Below, piece by piece: positions 12,503 to 22,647 of a stretch of DNA of 64,000 nt. The stretch spans positions 291,548,044 to 291,612,043 of the forward strand of contig CM057337.1 of the NCBI GenBank assembly GCA_030015575.1. Reading direction: 5' to 3'. Below the pieces are notes generated by a model. That model was not told the origin of the DNA and searched no databases. It saw only the letters and a list, made by a program, of their open reading frames with translations. Position numbers and translations under genes: made by a program. This stretch comes from Agapanthus africanus (Eukaryota; Streptophyta; Magnoliopsida; Asparagales; Amaryllidaceae). The stretch's first letter is position 1. Each line of letters starts with the position of its first letter.

Positions 12503-12590
12503 GCAAGAGCATACGCTAAGTGTTTTCTTCTCTCTCTCTCCAGGTAGCGACCATGTCAGGCCTTAATTAAGATAAAAAATATGGATGTAT
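12503..12590 (+). mobile_element. Element B, piece 2: leader end and first codons
   Basis: An 88-bp strip of B between the insertions of A and C. It aligns with A 7432-7515: GCAAGAG, CT-rich tract, CAG (12541-12543), then ATGGATGTAT. ATG at 12581-12583 would start the B reading frame (MDV..), which is cut by C after the eighth coding base and resumes at 41828. Confidence 0.85.
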
Positions 12591-14510
12591 TGTTAGTTTA
12601 TATGCCCAAAAGGCCATTATTGTATCATACTAAATTGTATATTACTTAATGGAAGCTTGGGATATTCACATTTGTATATACAGTCTTGCTAAAAAAGGTA
12701 GTATGCTACTTGGTTTGAGTCTACTTTAATATGTGCATTTGTTTCTTGTAACGTATCACTTATACATATTAGTAGAGCCCATGGGTTCTTTGCTTGATTA
12801 CCAGTGTTGTGATGGCAGTCACATTAGTGGGGGCTGGGTAGTCTATAAGCAACATCCTATATATGTCCCTAGTCGTAGGATTATCGAGACAGGGCATCGA
12901 TACTCCAGAGTAGACTAGTGTGTACGCTTCTCATCCCAGTTGGGGAGATGGTCTGTCCCATTGCCATCAGTACGTCGTACTGGAGATAGTACACAGGTGA
13001 TCGTTAGGTTACGGATACACCGGACAGGACTCGTAGGGGAACTGTTGGTTGGTACTATACCCATCGTCAGTTAACAGTTCCCTGGTGACATGAGTATAAC
13101 ATAGTCCGCAGACTTGACACTGCTACTTCGCCTCGAGTGTGTCCCACTGTTCTTAGATTGCTACCCTACCACGGCTCAAAGGAGTCGTGCAAACAGGTAG
13201 CAGTTAGGTGCAGTCCCGAGCACTTGGAGGCAGTGGAGGTTAGATAGGATTCGTCTCTCCCGGTATTGGGAGATGATATCGCACTGTGTCAGAGAGCCAT
13301 TACGCAAAGTCCCTGGCAAGGGTAAGTGAGATATACTGGTGGGTTCCAGTAGATTCTCAGGGTGTAATGGGCTTCGCTCCGACACGACTTATACAGCTAT
13401 TAGGGGACTGATGCTTGCCGCCCCGTAAGCTTGATATGCGATAGTCTTAGACGAACAGACCGGACTGTACGGAGATTGTCACATCAGGCTCAGTGGGAGT
13501 TCGGATGAGTTTCTCATCGGCCTTCTTATCGACATCTACCTGGGGACCGTTACGTACAGCTAGTGCCGCTTGTGGTCTGTGGTTAAACCCACTGCCAGCA
13601 TAGTGTCGAGTCTTTAGAGTCCCACACAGAGAGTTTCCCTGCTCCAGGCGAAACGATATAGAGGTCGTACGGTTTTACGACAAGGGTTCGAACACATACG
13701 TCCGTTTACGCATGTACGGCGTTCGGACAGTTTTTACTAGTCGGCTTTGGTTTAAGCCAGTTACTAGTATCCGGTTATTGGATTAATACAGTCTAAAGTT
13801 TTTCCGTGTTTTCACGGATAGGAGGGGCGTTCTCGTAATTGCGTGAGAAGCTTCTAGAAGATGGTGACTAAGAAGGTTAAGGTGGCATATACATTGAATG
13901 AGATTAATGAGTCATATAAGTGATTCATCCATGTCATTAATGCATAATAAATGCTTAATGACTCATGGAGATGAATCACCATTAGATATTTATGAAGCAT
14001 GATTATTCATCATTTTATTTTCTTTTATTGATAAATCTTAATGCTTCATATATATTATGATAACTCATTTTCTCATTTCAATTATCATGCTCACCTTCTC
14101 TCTCCTCAAGCTTCCTCTCTTCAAACCCTAATCCTACCTTCTCATGTGTTGAGTATAAGGATTAGTTAGACTAATTAAACCATAACCCTCACTCTATATC
14201 ATCTAGGTAGTTTGATTAGCAACTAAAGAAACCTAGTTGCCTCAAGTTTAGAGGCAAAGCTTGGAGTAATGCTCTCGGGTGGATCGTCTACTACTTGGAG
14301 AAGGCCGAGGAGGAGGTGGAGTTCGTAAAGACGAAGGACACGGTTCTTTAGGTATAATCCCTTTTCATAGTAGTTGTTAACTCCTATGTTTGTTGTTAGT
14401 TATCGTTTAGCTTCGATTCATGCGGTTAGTTGATGTTTAAGCAAAGAACAAGATCGTTTTTCATATTTCCGCCTCCCCGCATGTCGTGGGGTGTTGCACA
14501 TCGACTTACA
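12591..14510 (+). repeat. 5' LTR of element C
   Basis: Begins TGTTAGTTTATATGCCC and ends CGACTTACA, next to the primer site. The first half shares blocks with the A and D LTRs (for example CGAGACAGGGCATCGATACTCCAGAG is recognisable in all), so the three families have a common origin. The last 500 bp are AT-rich then CT-rich (near 14090-14150), a plausible transcription-start and untranslated region. Confidence 0.93.
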
Positions 14511-14511
14511 G

Positions 14512-14524
14512 TGGTATCAGAGCC
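14512..14524 (+). other. Primer binding site of C (initiator Met tRNA)
   Basis: TGGTATCAGAGCC, one base after the LTR, a 13-nt complement of the initiator Met-tRNA 3' end and the best preserved primer site among the copia elements here. Confidence 0.9.
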
Positions 14525-14704
14525 TCGCTAAACAATAATTAACTCATTAGCAAAGTCGTATGCATTTCGAACGCAAAACGAACCAGAAAACAACATCGAT
14601 ATTACAAGTTTCTGTCGAATTTTGAACAGGCTCTAAAAATTTTTCAGGGTGCTTCAGAATAACCTACAGAGAAATTTAAGAAAACTGGTGAAAAATGGGT
14701 TCCT

Positions 14705-14782
14705 GAATCGGCCAAACGACCGCGGAACCGCGGCCGATCCCACCGATCCGCCGCAATTCCGCTGCCGAGTTGCGGCCGATTC
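14705..14782 (+). promoter_or_regulatory. Paired GC palindromic module (C)
   Basis: Starts 195 nt after the LTR. Outer arms GAATCGGCC (14705-14713) and GGCCGATTC (14774-14782) are exact inverted repeats. Inside is a perfect CCGCGG-AA-CCGCGG (14720-14733) and a weaker second half, CCGCAATTCCGC. Confidence 0.7.
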
Positions 14783-15873
14783 AACCCAATTTTCACCAGT
14801 AATTCTTCTGTGATATTTTTGTGTTTTCTGGGATGTTTATTTTTCTGCTCAAGTCTCAGGTGCACAGAGAAGTATTGGAGTAGAATCTAATGTGTTTGGA
14901 CGATCGAAATTTTACGATGTTTGCTAATATGATTATATCTGTGTTTGTATAATGTGTTCGTAAACCTCCCCTAACTGCTAGTATGTCGGTTGGCAGGGGG
15001 TTGCACATGTCTGTAATGGATTTTATCTGTTTGTGTATATGAACTGTGTTGGACTGTTGTGATGTATAGCCAGGGTTTTGTGATGGGTTATTATTTAATT
15101 CATTCGATGTAAATGTAATAAGTTGTAATATTATTTTGCGGGGCACATCCAGGTTGCGGTTATAGCCACCGTTGTATTATTTCTTTTGACTGTTTTTGCT
15201 CCTAGGATAGACCCAAGGTGGGGTGCATAAACTACCGGGTATTTTGAAGTGTTGAGGCAAACCGCTTCACTTCTGGTACTTGGCGGGTAGTTTTCCGTAC
15301 CCGTAGGGGTCTAGGGTGGGGTAATGGCTATTCATCACAACTGTGTAATCCGTCTTTCCTTGCATGCTCAAAAGAAATGCGGATTGCTTGCATATCCAAT
15401 AAAGTTTATCTGTAATCTGGAATGCTTATTATTGCGTCTGACGAATGTACAATATCTATATATAAATAGCTATTAGACGTCACTTATGTTTTACACCCGC
15501 GCTAGCCCAGCCCCCGCTCTGTCGTTAGTTAAGTAACCTAACGGGTGATGACGGGACCCCGTGGCGAATGCGGATGGCATAAGAGGACGTGGTATTTTCG
15601 TTGTTTTCTGCAATGATAGGATTAAAAGATAGGACGCATTAATATAATGCAAAGAAAATAAATCAAAGTTTAATCGTTGGAACAAATTTAAAAGAAACCA
15701 CTCGGTTATTTTAAAAGAGCAGAATTTTTAATTGCGGAGCTTTAACCACTCCTTTTAAAAAGTATCAGGTTCCTTCGATTATATCAAGTTCACTACGTTC
15801 ACGGTTTTGCCAAAACCATTCGTAGCCCTCCGTCATTTCATATAGATAGTCAATAGTATTCAAGCTGTGTTTG

Positions 15874-16065
15874 TTGACTAAAGTCAAGGCACATTGTTTG
15901 GTAGTTGTTGGGTATTTATATGTAGCATAGATAGATGCGTTGGTTTGGGACAGTCGTATTACCTTGTTGACTAAAGTCAAGGGTATGTACGGGTGGTTTC
16001 AAATTAACCTGGATAATGATGGGTAGAACTTGACATGTGACTTATGATTTGTTGACTAAAGTCAA
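15874..16065 (+). promoter_or_regulatory. Three TTGAC-TAAA-GTCAA inverted repeats in the C leader
   Basis: At 15874, 15967 and 16052, spaced 93 and 85 bp. Each is a perfect TTGAC/GTCAA stem around TAAA, which is also two W-box cores facing each other. The spacing matches A, B, D and F although the flanking sequence differs. Confidence 0.6.
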
Positions 16066-16572
16066 TGTCATAAGAGCATGGGGCAAACATAAATATCGGG
16101 AATTTCTAAAGAATCTGAAATTTGCAGAGAGATGCATACCATTTTGGAGTTTGATGAATGTTGGTAGGATTCCTTCAACATTATCATACGATGATATTTT
16201 GGATCCCGATCCTACTGTGAGTATATACTACTTATCAGGAGATTCGTCACTTAACGATCAATGCTATAAACCAAGTAGGTGTCAAGAAAGGTGTCAACGG
16301 GGCTACGCCCCCAGAGAAAAGAGGTTATTTAATTAAGGAACTTCGCGAAAGCGTTGGAAAACCTCCCACGAAGTATCGACACTAGCCTGGCTGAACGGTT
16401 AAGCAAGTATTGTACGGTGAGAATAGTCCTGGCTAGTTCTTCCTTTATGGTTTGAGGAGGGATTCGAGAAACAGTGGGAGCCATCCTGTTTAGATAAATT
16501 GAAAACCACTCTAAATTTGCAAGAGCATCATGCTAATAATTTTCTTCTCTCTCTCTAAATTGCAGTGATCTT

Positions 16573-16647
16573 ATGAGCACACATATGTTACATCTAGATA
16601 AAAATTTGACTGAATCTGACTTATATGACTGGCAAAAGTCTGTCTAG
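16573..16647 (+). pseudogene. gag start remnant of C
   Basis: ATG at 16573 opens 24 codons (MSTHMLHLDKNLTESDLYDW then four more) ending in TAG at 16645-16647. The LxxxNYxxW-like flavour suits the start of a copia Gag. The next codons go straight to the zinc-knuckle end of Gag, so most of the capsid region is deleted. Confidence 0.55.
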
Positions 16648-17637
16648 ATGTCTATTGCCTATGACAAGCTGGACCACCCTATTGAGGGACATTCCTATTG
16701 TTATGGGATTGGGCATTGGCAGAATGATTGCAGGGCTTTAGAAGCCAGCAGCCAGGATACGAAGCATGTTGTGGCTTCAACTTCGAGTGTCTTTATGATA
16801 GAGAACTGTATGTCAGTTAACCCTACTTCCTGGGTATTGGATACCGGATCAGGAACTCACATCTGTAATTCATTACAGGCTTTGAGAAACCGTAGGGTTA
16901 TCGGGATAGGTGATATGACCCTCACAGTTGCTAACGGAATGAGCATGGACGCTGAATCCGTAGGGGAATATCATCTTGGACTGACAACTGGGCAGATATT
17001 GATTCTGCGTAACTGTTTTTATATACCAGGTACTACTTGTAATATCATATATGTATCCTTACTTTCTAAAGAAGGATATGATTTTACTTTTATAAGAGAT
17101 GTGGTTCACATCCAGCTAAATCAAGTTATGGTTGGGTCAGGTACATTACAAAACGGAGTATACGTATTAAATCAAGCTCAGATTTTCAGTGTCCAGAACA
17201 CACTTAAAAGAAAGTCTCCGGAATTAAATCAGGCTTTCTTATGGCATTGTAGACTAGGTCACATCAATGAGAGAAGGTTGACTAAGTTACATAGAGAAGG
17301 ATATTTGAATCCGTTCGAATATCAATCTTATGCTACTTGTGAATCTTGTCTCATGCGAAAGATGACAAAGACTCCGTTTACTGGACACGGAGTTAGAGCA
17401 AGCGAGCTCTTGGGACTCGTACACAGTGACGTGTGCGGTCCAATGTCTACACATGCGCGATGTGGTTATTCCTACTTCATTACTTTTACGGATGATTTCT
17501 TTAGGTATGGATATATCTTCTTGATGAAGCATAAATCCGAGGCTTTTGAGAAATTCCAAGAATACAAGAATGAAGTGGAAAAACAAATAGGAAAGTGTAT
17601 AAAAACACTGAGATCTGATCGAGGTCGTGAATACTGA
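16648..17637 (+). CDS. C: Gag tail, protease and integrase (first part)
   Basis: 329 codons from ATG 16648. This start is only the first Met after a stop; the frame continues the gag remnant upstream. In order: a damaged zinc knuckle (CYGIGHWQNDC, about residues 18-28), an aspartic protease with the active-site triplet DTG inside WVLDTGSGTHICN (about 64-76), the gag-pre-integrase zinc motif HCRLGH (about 200), then the integrase core with its first two acidic residues in HSDVCGP and FTDD. The frame ends at TGA 17635-17637. In B the same position reads on, so the stop breaks the integrase. The product would cleave the polyprotein and insert cDNA, but this copy would yield only a truncated integrase. 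Confidence 0.85.
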   Translation: MSIAYDKLDHPIEGHSYCYGIGHWQNDCRALEASSQDTKHVVASTSSVFMIENCMSVNPTSWVLDTGSGTHICNSLQALRNRRVIGIGDMTLTVANGMSMDAESVGEYHLGLTTGQILILRNCFYIPGTTCNIIYVSLLSKEGYDFTFIRDVVHIQLNQVMVGSGTLQNGVYVLNQAQIFSVQNTLKRKSPELNQAFLWHCRLGHINERRLTKLHREGYLNPFEYQSYATCESCLMRKMTKTPFTGHGVRASELLGLVHSDVCGPMSTHARCGYSYFITFTDDFFRYGYIFLMKHKSEAFEKFQEYKNEVEKQIGKCIKTLRSDRGREY

Positions 17638-17751
17638 AGTGCCGAGTTCCTGGATTACTTAAAAGAGAATGGAATTCTCTCTTAGCTTACTCCTCCATAC
17701 ACACCACAACATAACGGTGTATCGGAATGGAGGAATCGAACCTTATTAGAT

Positions 17752-18348
17752 ATGGTTCGTTCCATGATGAGTAACGCTGAGTTACCACAATCATTCTGGG
17801 GATATGCACTAGAATCAGCTGCATATCTTATGAACCGAGTTCAAACCAAGACTGTGCCTACCACACCATATCAGATGTGGAGTGGGAAGAAACCCTGTCT
17901 CAAGTATATTATGACATGGGGATGTCCAGCTTTTGTAAAAAAGCAGCATACGGACAAGCTCGAAGCACGCTCAGTACAGTGTAAGTTTGTGGGATATCCA
18001 AAGAATTCCATGGGATATTATTTCAATTACGCAGAGGAACAAAAGGACTTTGTTTCTCAACATGCCCGCTTCTTGGAAACTGAATTTTTGGAAAATCAGA
18101 AGAGTGGGAGCACAATAGAACTGGAAGAAATTCCAGAGCCACATGCTATTACTGAAACCTTGGTGGAACAAGAAGGTTCAGGAGAACAGGACATCCCGAT
18201 GCCACTTCGCAGGAGTAGTAGGCAGTCTCATCCGCCCGAGAGATACTACTGTTTTCTCATAGATGGGGATAGAGAAGATTGCACTATTGACTATGATGAG
18301 CATACTAGCTTCCGGCAAGCCATTCAGAGCGGTGACTCGGTAAAATGA
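17752..18348 (+). CDS. C: integrase C-terminal part and linker to reverse transcriptase
   Basis: 198 codons in the same frame as the preceding block. The frame is open from 17686, after a second stop (TAG 17683-17685). The third catalytic Glu lies just upstream in NGVSEW (near 17720-17737). Readable parts are the GYALESAAYLMNR region, the TTPYQMWSGKKP motif, WGCPA and FVGYP, typical of plant copia integrase ends, then the PLRRSSRQSHPPERY linker. It ends at TGA 18346-18348, where B has TGG (Trp), a G-to-A change. Confidence 0.85.
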   Translation: MVRSMMSNAELPQSFWGYALESAAYLMNRVQTKTVPTTPYQMWSGKKPCLKYIMTWGCPAFVKKQHTDKLEARSVQCKFVGYPKNSMGYYFNYAEEQKDFVSQHARFLETEFLENQKSGSTIELEEIPEPHAITETLVEQEGSGEQDIPMPLRRSSRQSHPPERYYCFLIDGDREDCTIDYDEHTSFRQAIQSGDSVK

Positions 18349-18357
18349 CTGGATACA

Positions 18358-19212
18358 ATGCGAACCGAAATGGAGTCCATGTACACTAGCAAAGTATGGA
18401 CTTTGGACATTGCTCCAGATGGGGTAAAACCTGTAGGATGCAAATGGATCTTCAGAAGGAAGATTGGTGTAGACGGACAAATTGAAACCTATAAAGCTAG
18501 ACTTGCTGCAAAGGGTTTCCGTCAAAGACCTGGTTTGGACTATGACGAAACTTTTTCTCCAGTAGCTATGCTAAAATCCATTAGGGTCCTTCTTGCTATT
18601 GCTGCCTTCCACGATTATGAAATCTGGCACATGGACGTAAAGACGGCTTTTCTAAATGGAAATTTGGAAGAGAGCGTCTATATGGATCAGCCAGAGGGAT
18701 TCATTCAGAGTGGGAGCAGCGGTAAAGTATGCAAGCTGCTTAAGTCCATTTATGGACTAAAGCAGGCATCGCGGAGTTGGAACATCTGTTTTGATGATGC
18801 TGTCAAAGAATTTGACTTTTTCGAAAATCCAGATGAACCATGCATATACAGAAAGATTGTAGGGGGAGCTGTAGTATTTCTCGTCTTGTACGTGGATGGC
18901 ATTCTCCTAATAGGAAATGATATTCCTATGTTACAGTCAGTCAAAAGATTCTTGTCACTGAAATTCTCCATGAAAGACCTAGGTGATGCCACCTACATTA
19001 TGGGGATCCAGATCTACCGTGATAGATCAAAGAGGATGATGGGACTTTCGCAGTCCTGGTACATAGACACCATTTTGAAAAGATGCAGTATGGAAGATTC
19101 TAAGCGCGGTACCTACCGGCTTGTCACGGAATCACCCTCTCCAAAGATATGTCTCCCAAGACTGATTTGGAAAGGGATCGCATGTCGATTATACCCTACG
19201 CTTCAGCGGTAG
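18358..19212 (+). CDS. C: reverse transcriptase
   Basis: 284 codons, same frame as the integrase blocks. Readable family motifs are KWIFRRK, YKARLAAKGF, DYDETFSPVA, MDVKTAFLNG (first catalytic Asp), IYGLKQASRSW and then the active-site box, which is YVDG (18889-18900) instead of YVDD. This Asp-to-Gly change should kill polymerisation. A frameshift near 19107-19120 garbles the last 35 residues. The RNase H part continues in another frame. Confidence 0.87.
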   Translation: MRTEMESMYTSKVWTLDIAPDGVKPVGCKWIFRRKIGVDGQIETYKARLAAKGFRQRPGLDYDETFSPVAMLKSIRVLLAIAAFHDYEIWHMDVKTAFLNGNLEESVYMDQPEGFIQSGSSGKVCKLLKSIYGLKQASRSWNICFDDAVKEFDFFENPDEPCIYRKIVGGAVVFLVLYVDGILLIGNDIPMLQSVKRFLSLKFSMKDLGDATYIMGIQIYRDRSKRMMGLSQSWYIDTILKRCSMEDSKRGTYRLVTESPSPKICLPRLIWKGIACRLYPTLQR

Positions 19213-19355
19213 GCTTTATAATGTATGCGATGTTATGTACCAGACCAGATGTAGCATACGCATTGAGCATAGTAAGCCGGTATCAAGCAAACCCAGGGGA
19301 GAATCATTAGATAGCAGTAAAGAACATTCTTAAGTACCTGAGGAGGACTAAAGAT

Positions 19356-19874
19356 ATGTTCTTGGTGTATGGCGGAAAAGACCTCCAAATTGAGGCCGTT
19401 GCCGACTCTGGCTTCCAAAGTGACAAAGATGACTCCAAATCCATGTCGGGTCATGTCTTTACCCTCAATGGAGGGGCGGTCTGTTGGAAGAGTTCCAAAC
19501 AGGAGACCGTTGCTGACTCAACGATGGAAGCGGAGTACATAGCTGCTTGCGATGCCGCAAAAGAAGCTGTCTGGATGAAGAAGTTCCTCACAGAACTTCA
19601 GGTGGTTCCCACAAGTGTTGATCCAATACCTCTGTATTGTGACAACAACGGCGCTATAGCATTAGCAAAGGAACCCAGGCCCCATCAAAAGTCCAGACAC
19701 ATCTTAAGGCGGTATCACCTGATCAGGGAGATCGTCGATCGCCGGGAGATCGAGGTGAAAAGAGTAAAGACAGAGAATAACATTGTTCATCCATTCACTA
19801 AGGCCCTTCCTCAGAAGCAGTTCGAGAGGCTATTCGAGATGATAGGTCTACGATATGCCAGCTCATGGCCCTAG
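19356..19874 (+). CDS. C: RNase H domain
   Basis: 172 codons in a new frame (frameshift near 19110). The frame is open from 19311, after TAG 19308-19310, where B reads Trp. It shows ADSTMEAEYIAACDAAKEA and YCDNNGAIALAKEPRPHQKS, the usual copia RNase H signatures, then HILRRYHLIREIV and the end of the polyprotein at TAG 19872-19874, directly before the polypurine tract. It would remove RNA from the RNA:DNA hybrid. It is not expressible as part of the polyprotein here. Confidence 0.85.
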   Translation: MFLVYGGKDLQIEAVADSGFQSDKDDSKSMSGHVFTLNGGAVCWKSSKQETVADSTMEAEYIAACDAAKEAVWMKKFLTELQVVPTSVDPIPLYCDNNGAIALAKEPRPHQKSRHILRRYHLIREIVDRREIEVKRVKTENNIVHPFTKALPQKQFERLFEMIGLRYASSWP

Positions 19875-19875
19875 T

Positions 19876-19888
19876 GCAAGTGGGAGAT
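19876..19888 (+). other. Polypurine tract of C
   Basis: GCAAGTGGGAGAT immediately before TGTTAGTG of the 3' LTR. Confidence 0.88.
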
Positions 19889-20320
19889 TGTTAGTGTATA
19901 TGCCCTAGGGGCCATTATTGTATCATACTAGATTGTATATTACTTAATGGAAGCTTGGGATATTCACATTTGTATATACAGACTTGCTAAAAATGGTAGT
20001 ATGCTACTTGGTTTGAGTCTACTTTAATATTTGCATATGTTTCTTGTGACGTATCACTTATACATATTAGTAGAGCCCATAGGTTCTTTGCTTGATTACC
20101 AGCGTTGTGATGGCAGTCACACTAGTGGGGGATGGGTAGTCTATAAGCAACATCCTATACATATCCCTAGTCGTAGGATTATCGAGACAGGGCATCGATA
20201 CTCCAGAGTAGACTAGTGTGTATGCTTCTCATCCCAGTTGGGGAGATGGTCTGTCCCATTGCCATCAGTACGTCGTACTGGAGATAGTACAGAGGTGCTC
20301 GTTAGGTTACGGATACACCG
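19889..20320 (+). repeat. 3' LTR of C, left part
   Basis: First 432 bp of the C 3' LTR, matching 12591-13022 with about 15 differences. It is cut at GGATACACCG by element D, and the rest is at 40335-41827. Confidence 0.92.
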
Positions 20321-21770
20321 TGTTGGAGATAGTGCCCTCAAAGTCAATTATTGGATTGCAAGTACGTGATTGCAATGATTGAGGCAGGACCTATACCGAT
20401 ATGACAGTCTTGCTCAAGATGATAGTATGCTATCTGGTTTGTCTTTATCATCGTATATATGCTTTAGTTCACTGTTGCATGATGATAGAGCCCATAGGAT
20501 TCTTGCTTGACTATCAGCAGTATGATGGTGATCATATACGTGGGAGCAGGGGTCTGTAAGCACATCCTTAAAAGTGTCCCTAGTCGTGGGAGTTTCGAAA
20601 CAGGGCATCGATACTCCAGAGTAGACTAGTGTATACAGTCGAGACCCCGACGATGGGCGGTGGCCGGTCTCACAAGCCACTGGTGTCAGTTGGATCACCT
20701 AAGATGTACACAGGTGCTCATTGAGTTATGAGTACACCGGACAGGACTCGCCGGGAATCTGCTAGTTGGTATTATACATATCGTCAGATAGCAATTCCCA
20801 GGTGATATGTGTACAGGTTAGTTCATCGACCTGAGGTCGTCATTTGTCTCGTGTGAGTTCCCACTGTGCTTTGATTTCTACCCTACCACTGCTCAAAGGA
20901 GTCGTGCAAACAGGTCTTTTTTGGGTACAGTCCTGAGCCACATTGGAGGCAAGTGAGCGGATCGTCGGGGATTCGTCTCTCCCGGTATTGGGAGTTGATG
21001 TCGCGCAGTGCACGGGTAACCATCACTAAGAAACCTCGGCCGAGGTAGTGGAGAATTACTGATTTGGATCAATGGTTTCTCAGGTGGTGATGGGTTTCAT
21101 GCCGACACGATTTATTGCGTTATTAGGGGTCTGACTTTATCCACCCCCCTAGACTCGATATGCGATACTCTTTAGACTAATGGACCCGACTGTATATACA
21201 TGTCACTGTCAGGCTCAGTAGGGTTTATAGATGAGTTCGCTCGTCAGCTTCCCTTCCAATCAATACATAGGCAAAACGTTACGTGCAGCTTGTACCTCTG
21301 ACGTGCTAGGGGTTATACCCAGTGCCAGTGTGTTGATGAGTCATTAGAGTCCCCCACAGACCCTTTCCCAAGTTCGGGCGAAACGTTGTAGAGGACGTAT
21401 GGTGATATGGCAAGGTTCGGAAAAAGCACGTACGTTTTCGCACGTGTCGTTTTTCGGGCAGATAATACTGGTAGGCTTTGGTTTAAGCCGGAACCCAGTA
21501 TTATACTGTGTAGATATAATATCTTTGTCTCAGTTGCATTTGTATTCGGTCGTAATACAAATACGGGTATGTTTATACTGATACGCGGTTATTCTGAAAT
21601 TCGTTTCAAGATCAATTTTGGAAGTTGCCAGTTTCCAGTTTTCTATCAGCCGTCTTTTAACATTCGGTTAAAGACGGATTTATCTTTTGTTGGATGAGTG
21701 TAGAAGATTCTAGAAGCATCTAGAAGGTGGTGACAAGGCTTATGACTCACTTGTTCATTATTGGTTCATA

Positions 21771-21809
21771 CTTTGTGTTCACACTTTGTGTTCACACTTT
21801 GTGTTCACA
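21771..21809 (+). repeat. 13-bp minisatellite, three units (D 5' LTR)
   Basis: CTTTGTGTTCACA three times without change, about 60-95 bp upstream of the TATA box. The 3' LTR has six units. Confidence 0.9.
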
Positions 21810-21865
21810 CTAGATATTTTGCTTATTGTCACCTCCTAGCTCCTACACTCACCTCCCTGCTCTCC

Positions 21866-21880
21866 TATAAATGGCCGGCC
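21866..21880 (+). promoter_or_regulatory. Likely core promoter of the D LTR
   Basis: TATAAA (21866-21871) followed at once by TGGCCGGCC. The arrangement is identical in the 3' LTR (39815-39829). CT-rich sequence follows, as is common at plant transcription starts. Confidence 0.6.
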
Positions 21881-22387
21881 TTCCCCCCTCTCTTGGATCA
21901 TGGTTGTTGTTCACTAGAAAAAGATTATGATAGATTCGGGTTCACGAAAAATAGATAGCCTCTTTCTCATTTCACCCGATCCAAAAGGCAACTTCCATAA
22001 CCGTTCGTCCGTGACCCTGGACGTAACGAGACAAAGTGTTCTACTCATTCTCTACTTCATCTTGATCGTCTCTTTTAGCAAACTTGACGATCGAGTTGCC
22101 TCGGTTTAGAGGCGGGAGCCCGTTTAAAGATCCGTCGACGTGGTGCCACCTGGACGACAAGATTGGAGATTCAGGAGATCGGAGCAGCCGCAACAAAGCA
22201 TGGGAAGATGGTTAAAGACCGAAGGACTCGGATCATTCGGTATAACGTTTCTACCCCTTTGTAGTTTGTTAGTTTAGCTTTAATGGCAGATCCGGGTTAA
22301 GGTACACGATAGCGCCAGTTTCGTTAAAAGTTTTTGTTCCACATTTGGCGTCTGTTAGACGGCCAGGGCGCTACCGTGGACTTACAG

Positions 22388-22398
22388 TGGTATCAGAG
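22388..22398 (+). other. Primer binding site of D (initiator Met tRNA)
   Basis: TGGTATCAGAG, one base after the LTR end. Confidence 0.87.
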
Positions 22399-22594
22399 AC
22401 TCACCATTAAGCTATACTAACTTGTGGTAACGTGTTTAAAACATTGATCGAACCGTATTTCGAAAAACACAATTTTCAAGCTTATCGGTTTCTGTCGATT
22501 TTTTTTAGGGCCTAAAAATAATTTTACATATTGCAGAAAGATAAGAAGGGTTTTCTAAGCATACTGAAAAAAATTGGGCACGTGATCCTATAAG

Positions 22595-22647
22595 AGCGCG
22601 GCGGTTTCGCGGTCAAACCCATGGTTTGACCGCGGAAGCGCGGCGCT
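22595..22647 (+). promoter_or_regulatory. Paired GC palindromic module (D)
   Basis: Starts 209 nt after the LTR. The centre is an exact 11-bp inverted repeat (GCGGTCAAACC, 22609-22619; GGTTTGACCGC, 22623-22633) around CAT. The outer halves AGCGCGGCGG and CGCGGCGCT extend the pairing with a few mismatches. Confidence 0.72.

Larger units (their letters stand above)
14525..16572 (+). other. Leader of element C
   Basis: About 2 kb without a credible gene. It contains the GC palindromic module (14705-14782), the GCTAGCCCAGCCCCCGCTC segment shared with all copia leaders (near 15500), three TTGACT inverted repeats (15874-16065), a GGGGC/GCCCC hairpin near 16298-16310, and a CT tract ending in CAG (16564-16565) just before an ATG at 16573. 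It lacks the two-unit hairpin repeat seen in A, B, D and F. The open frame at 16037-16336 spans shared leader blocks and is judged accidental. Confidence 0.75.
20321..22386 (+). repeat. 5' LTR of element D
   Basis: Starts TGTTGGAGATAGTGCCC, close to the known BARE/Angela LTR start, and ends GTGGACTTACA. Contains a 13-bp minisatellite (21771-21809) and a TATA box followed by GGCCGGCC (21866-21880). The open frame at 21407-21697 also occurs in the 3' LTR and looks accidental. Confidence 0.92.

Noticed and set aside
21407-21697. 96-codon frame conserved at 21407-21697 and 39316-39606
   Set aside because: Again the two LTRs of one element (D). No domain and no start context.
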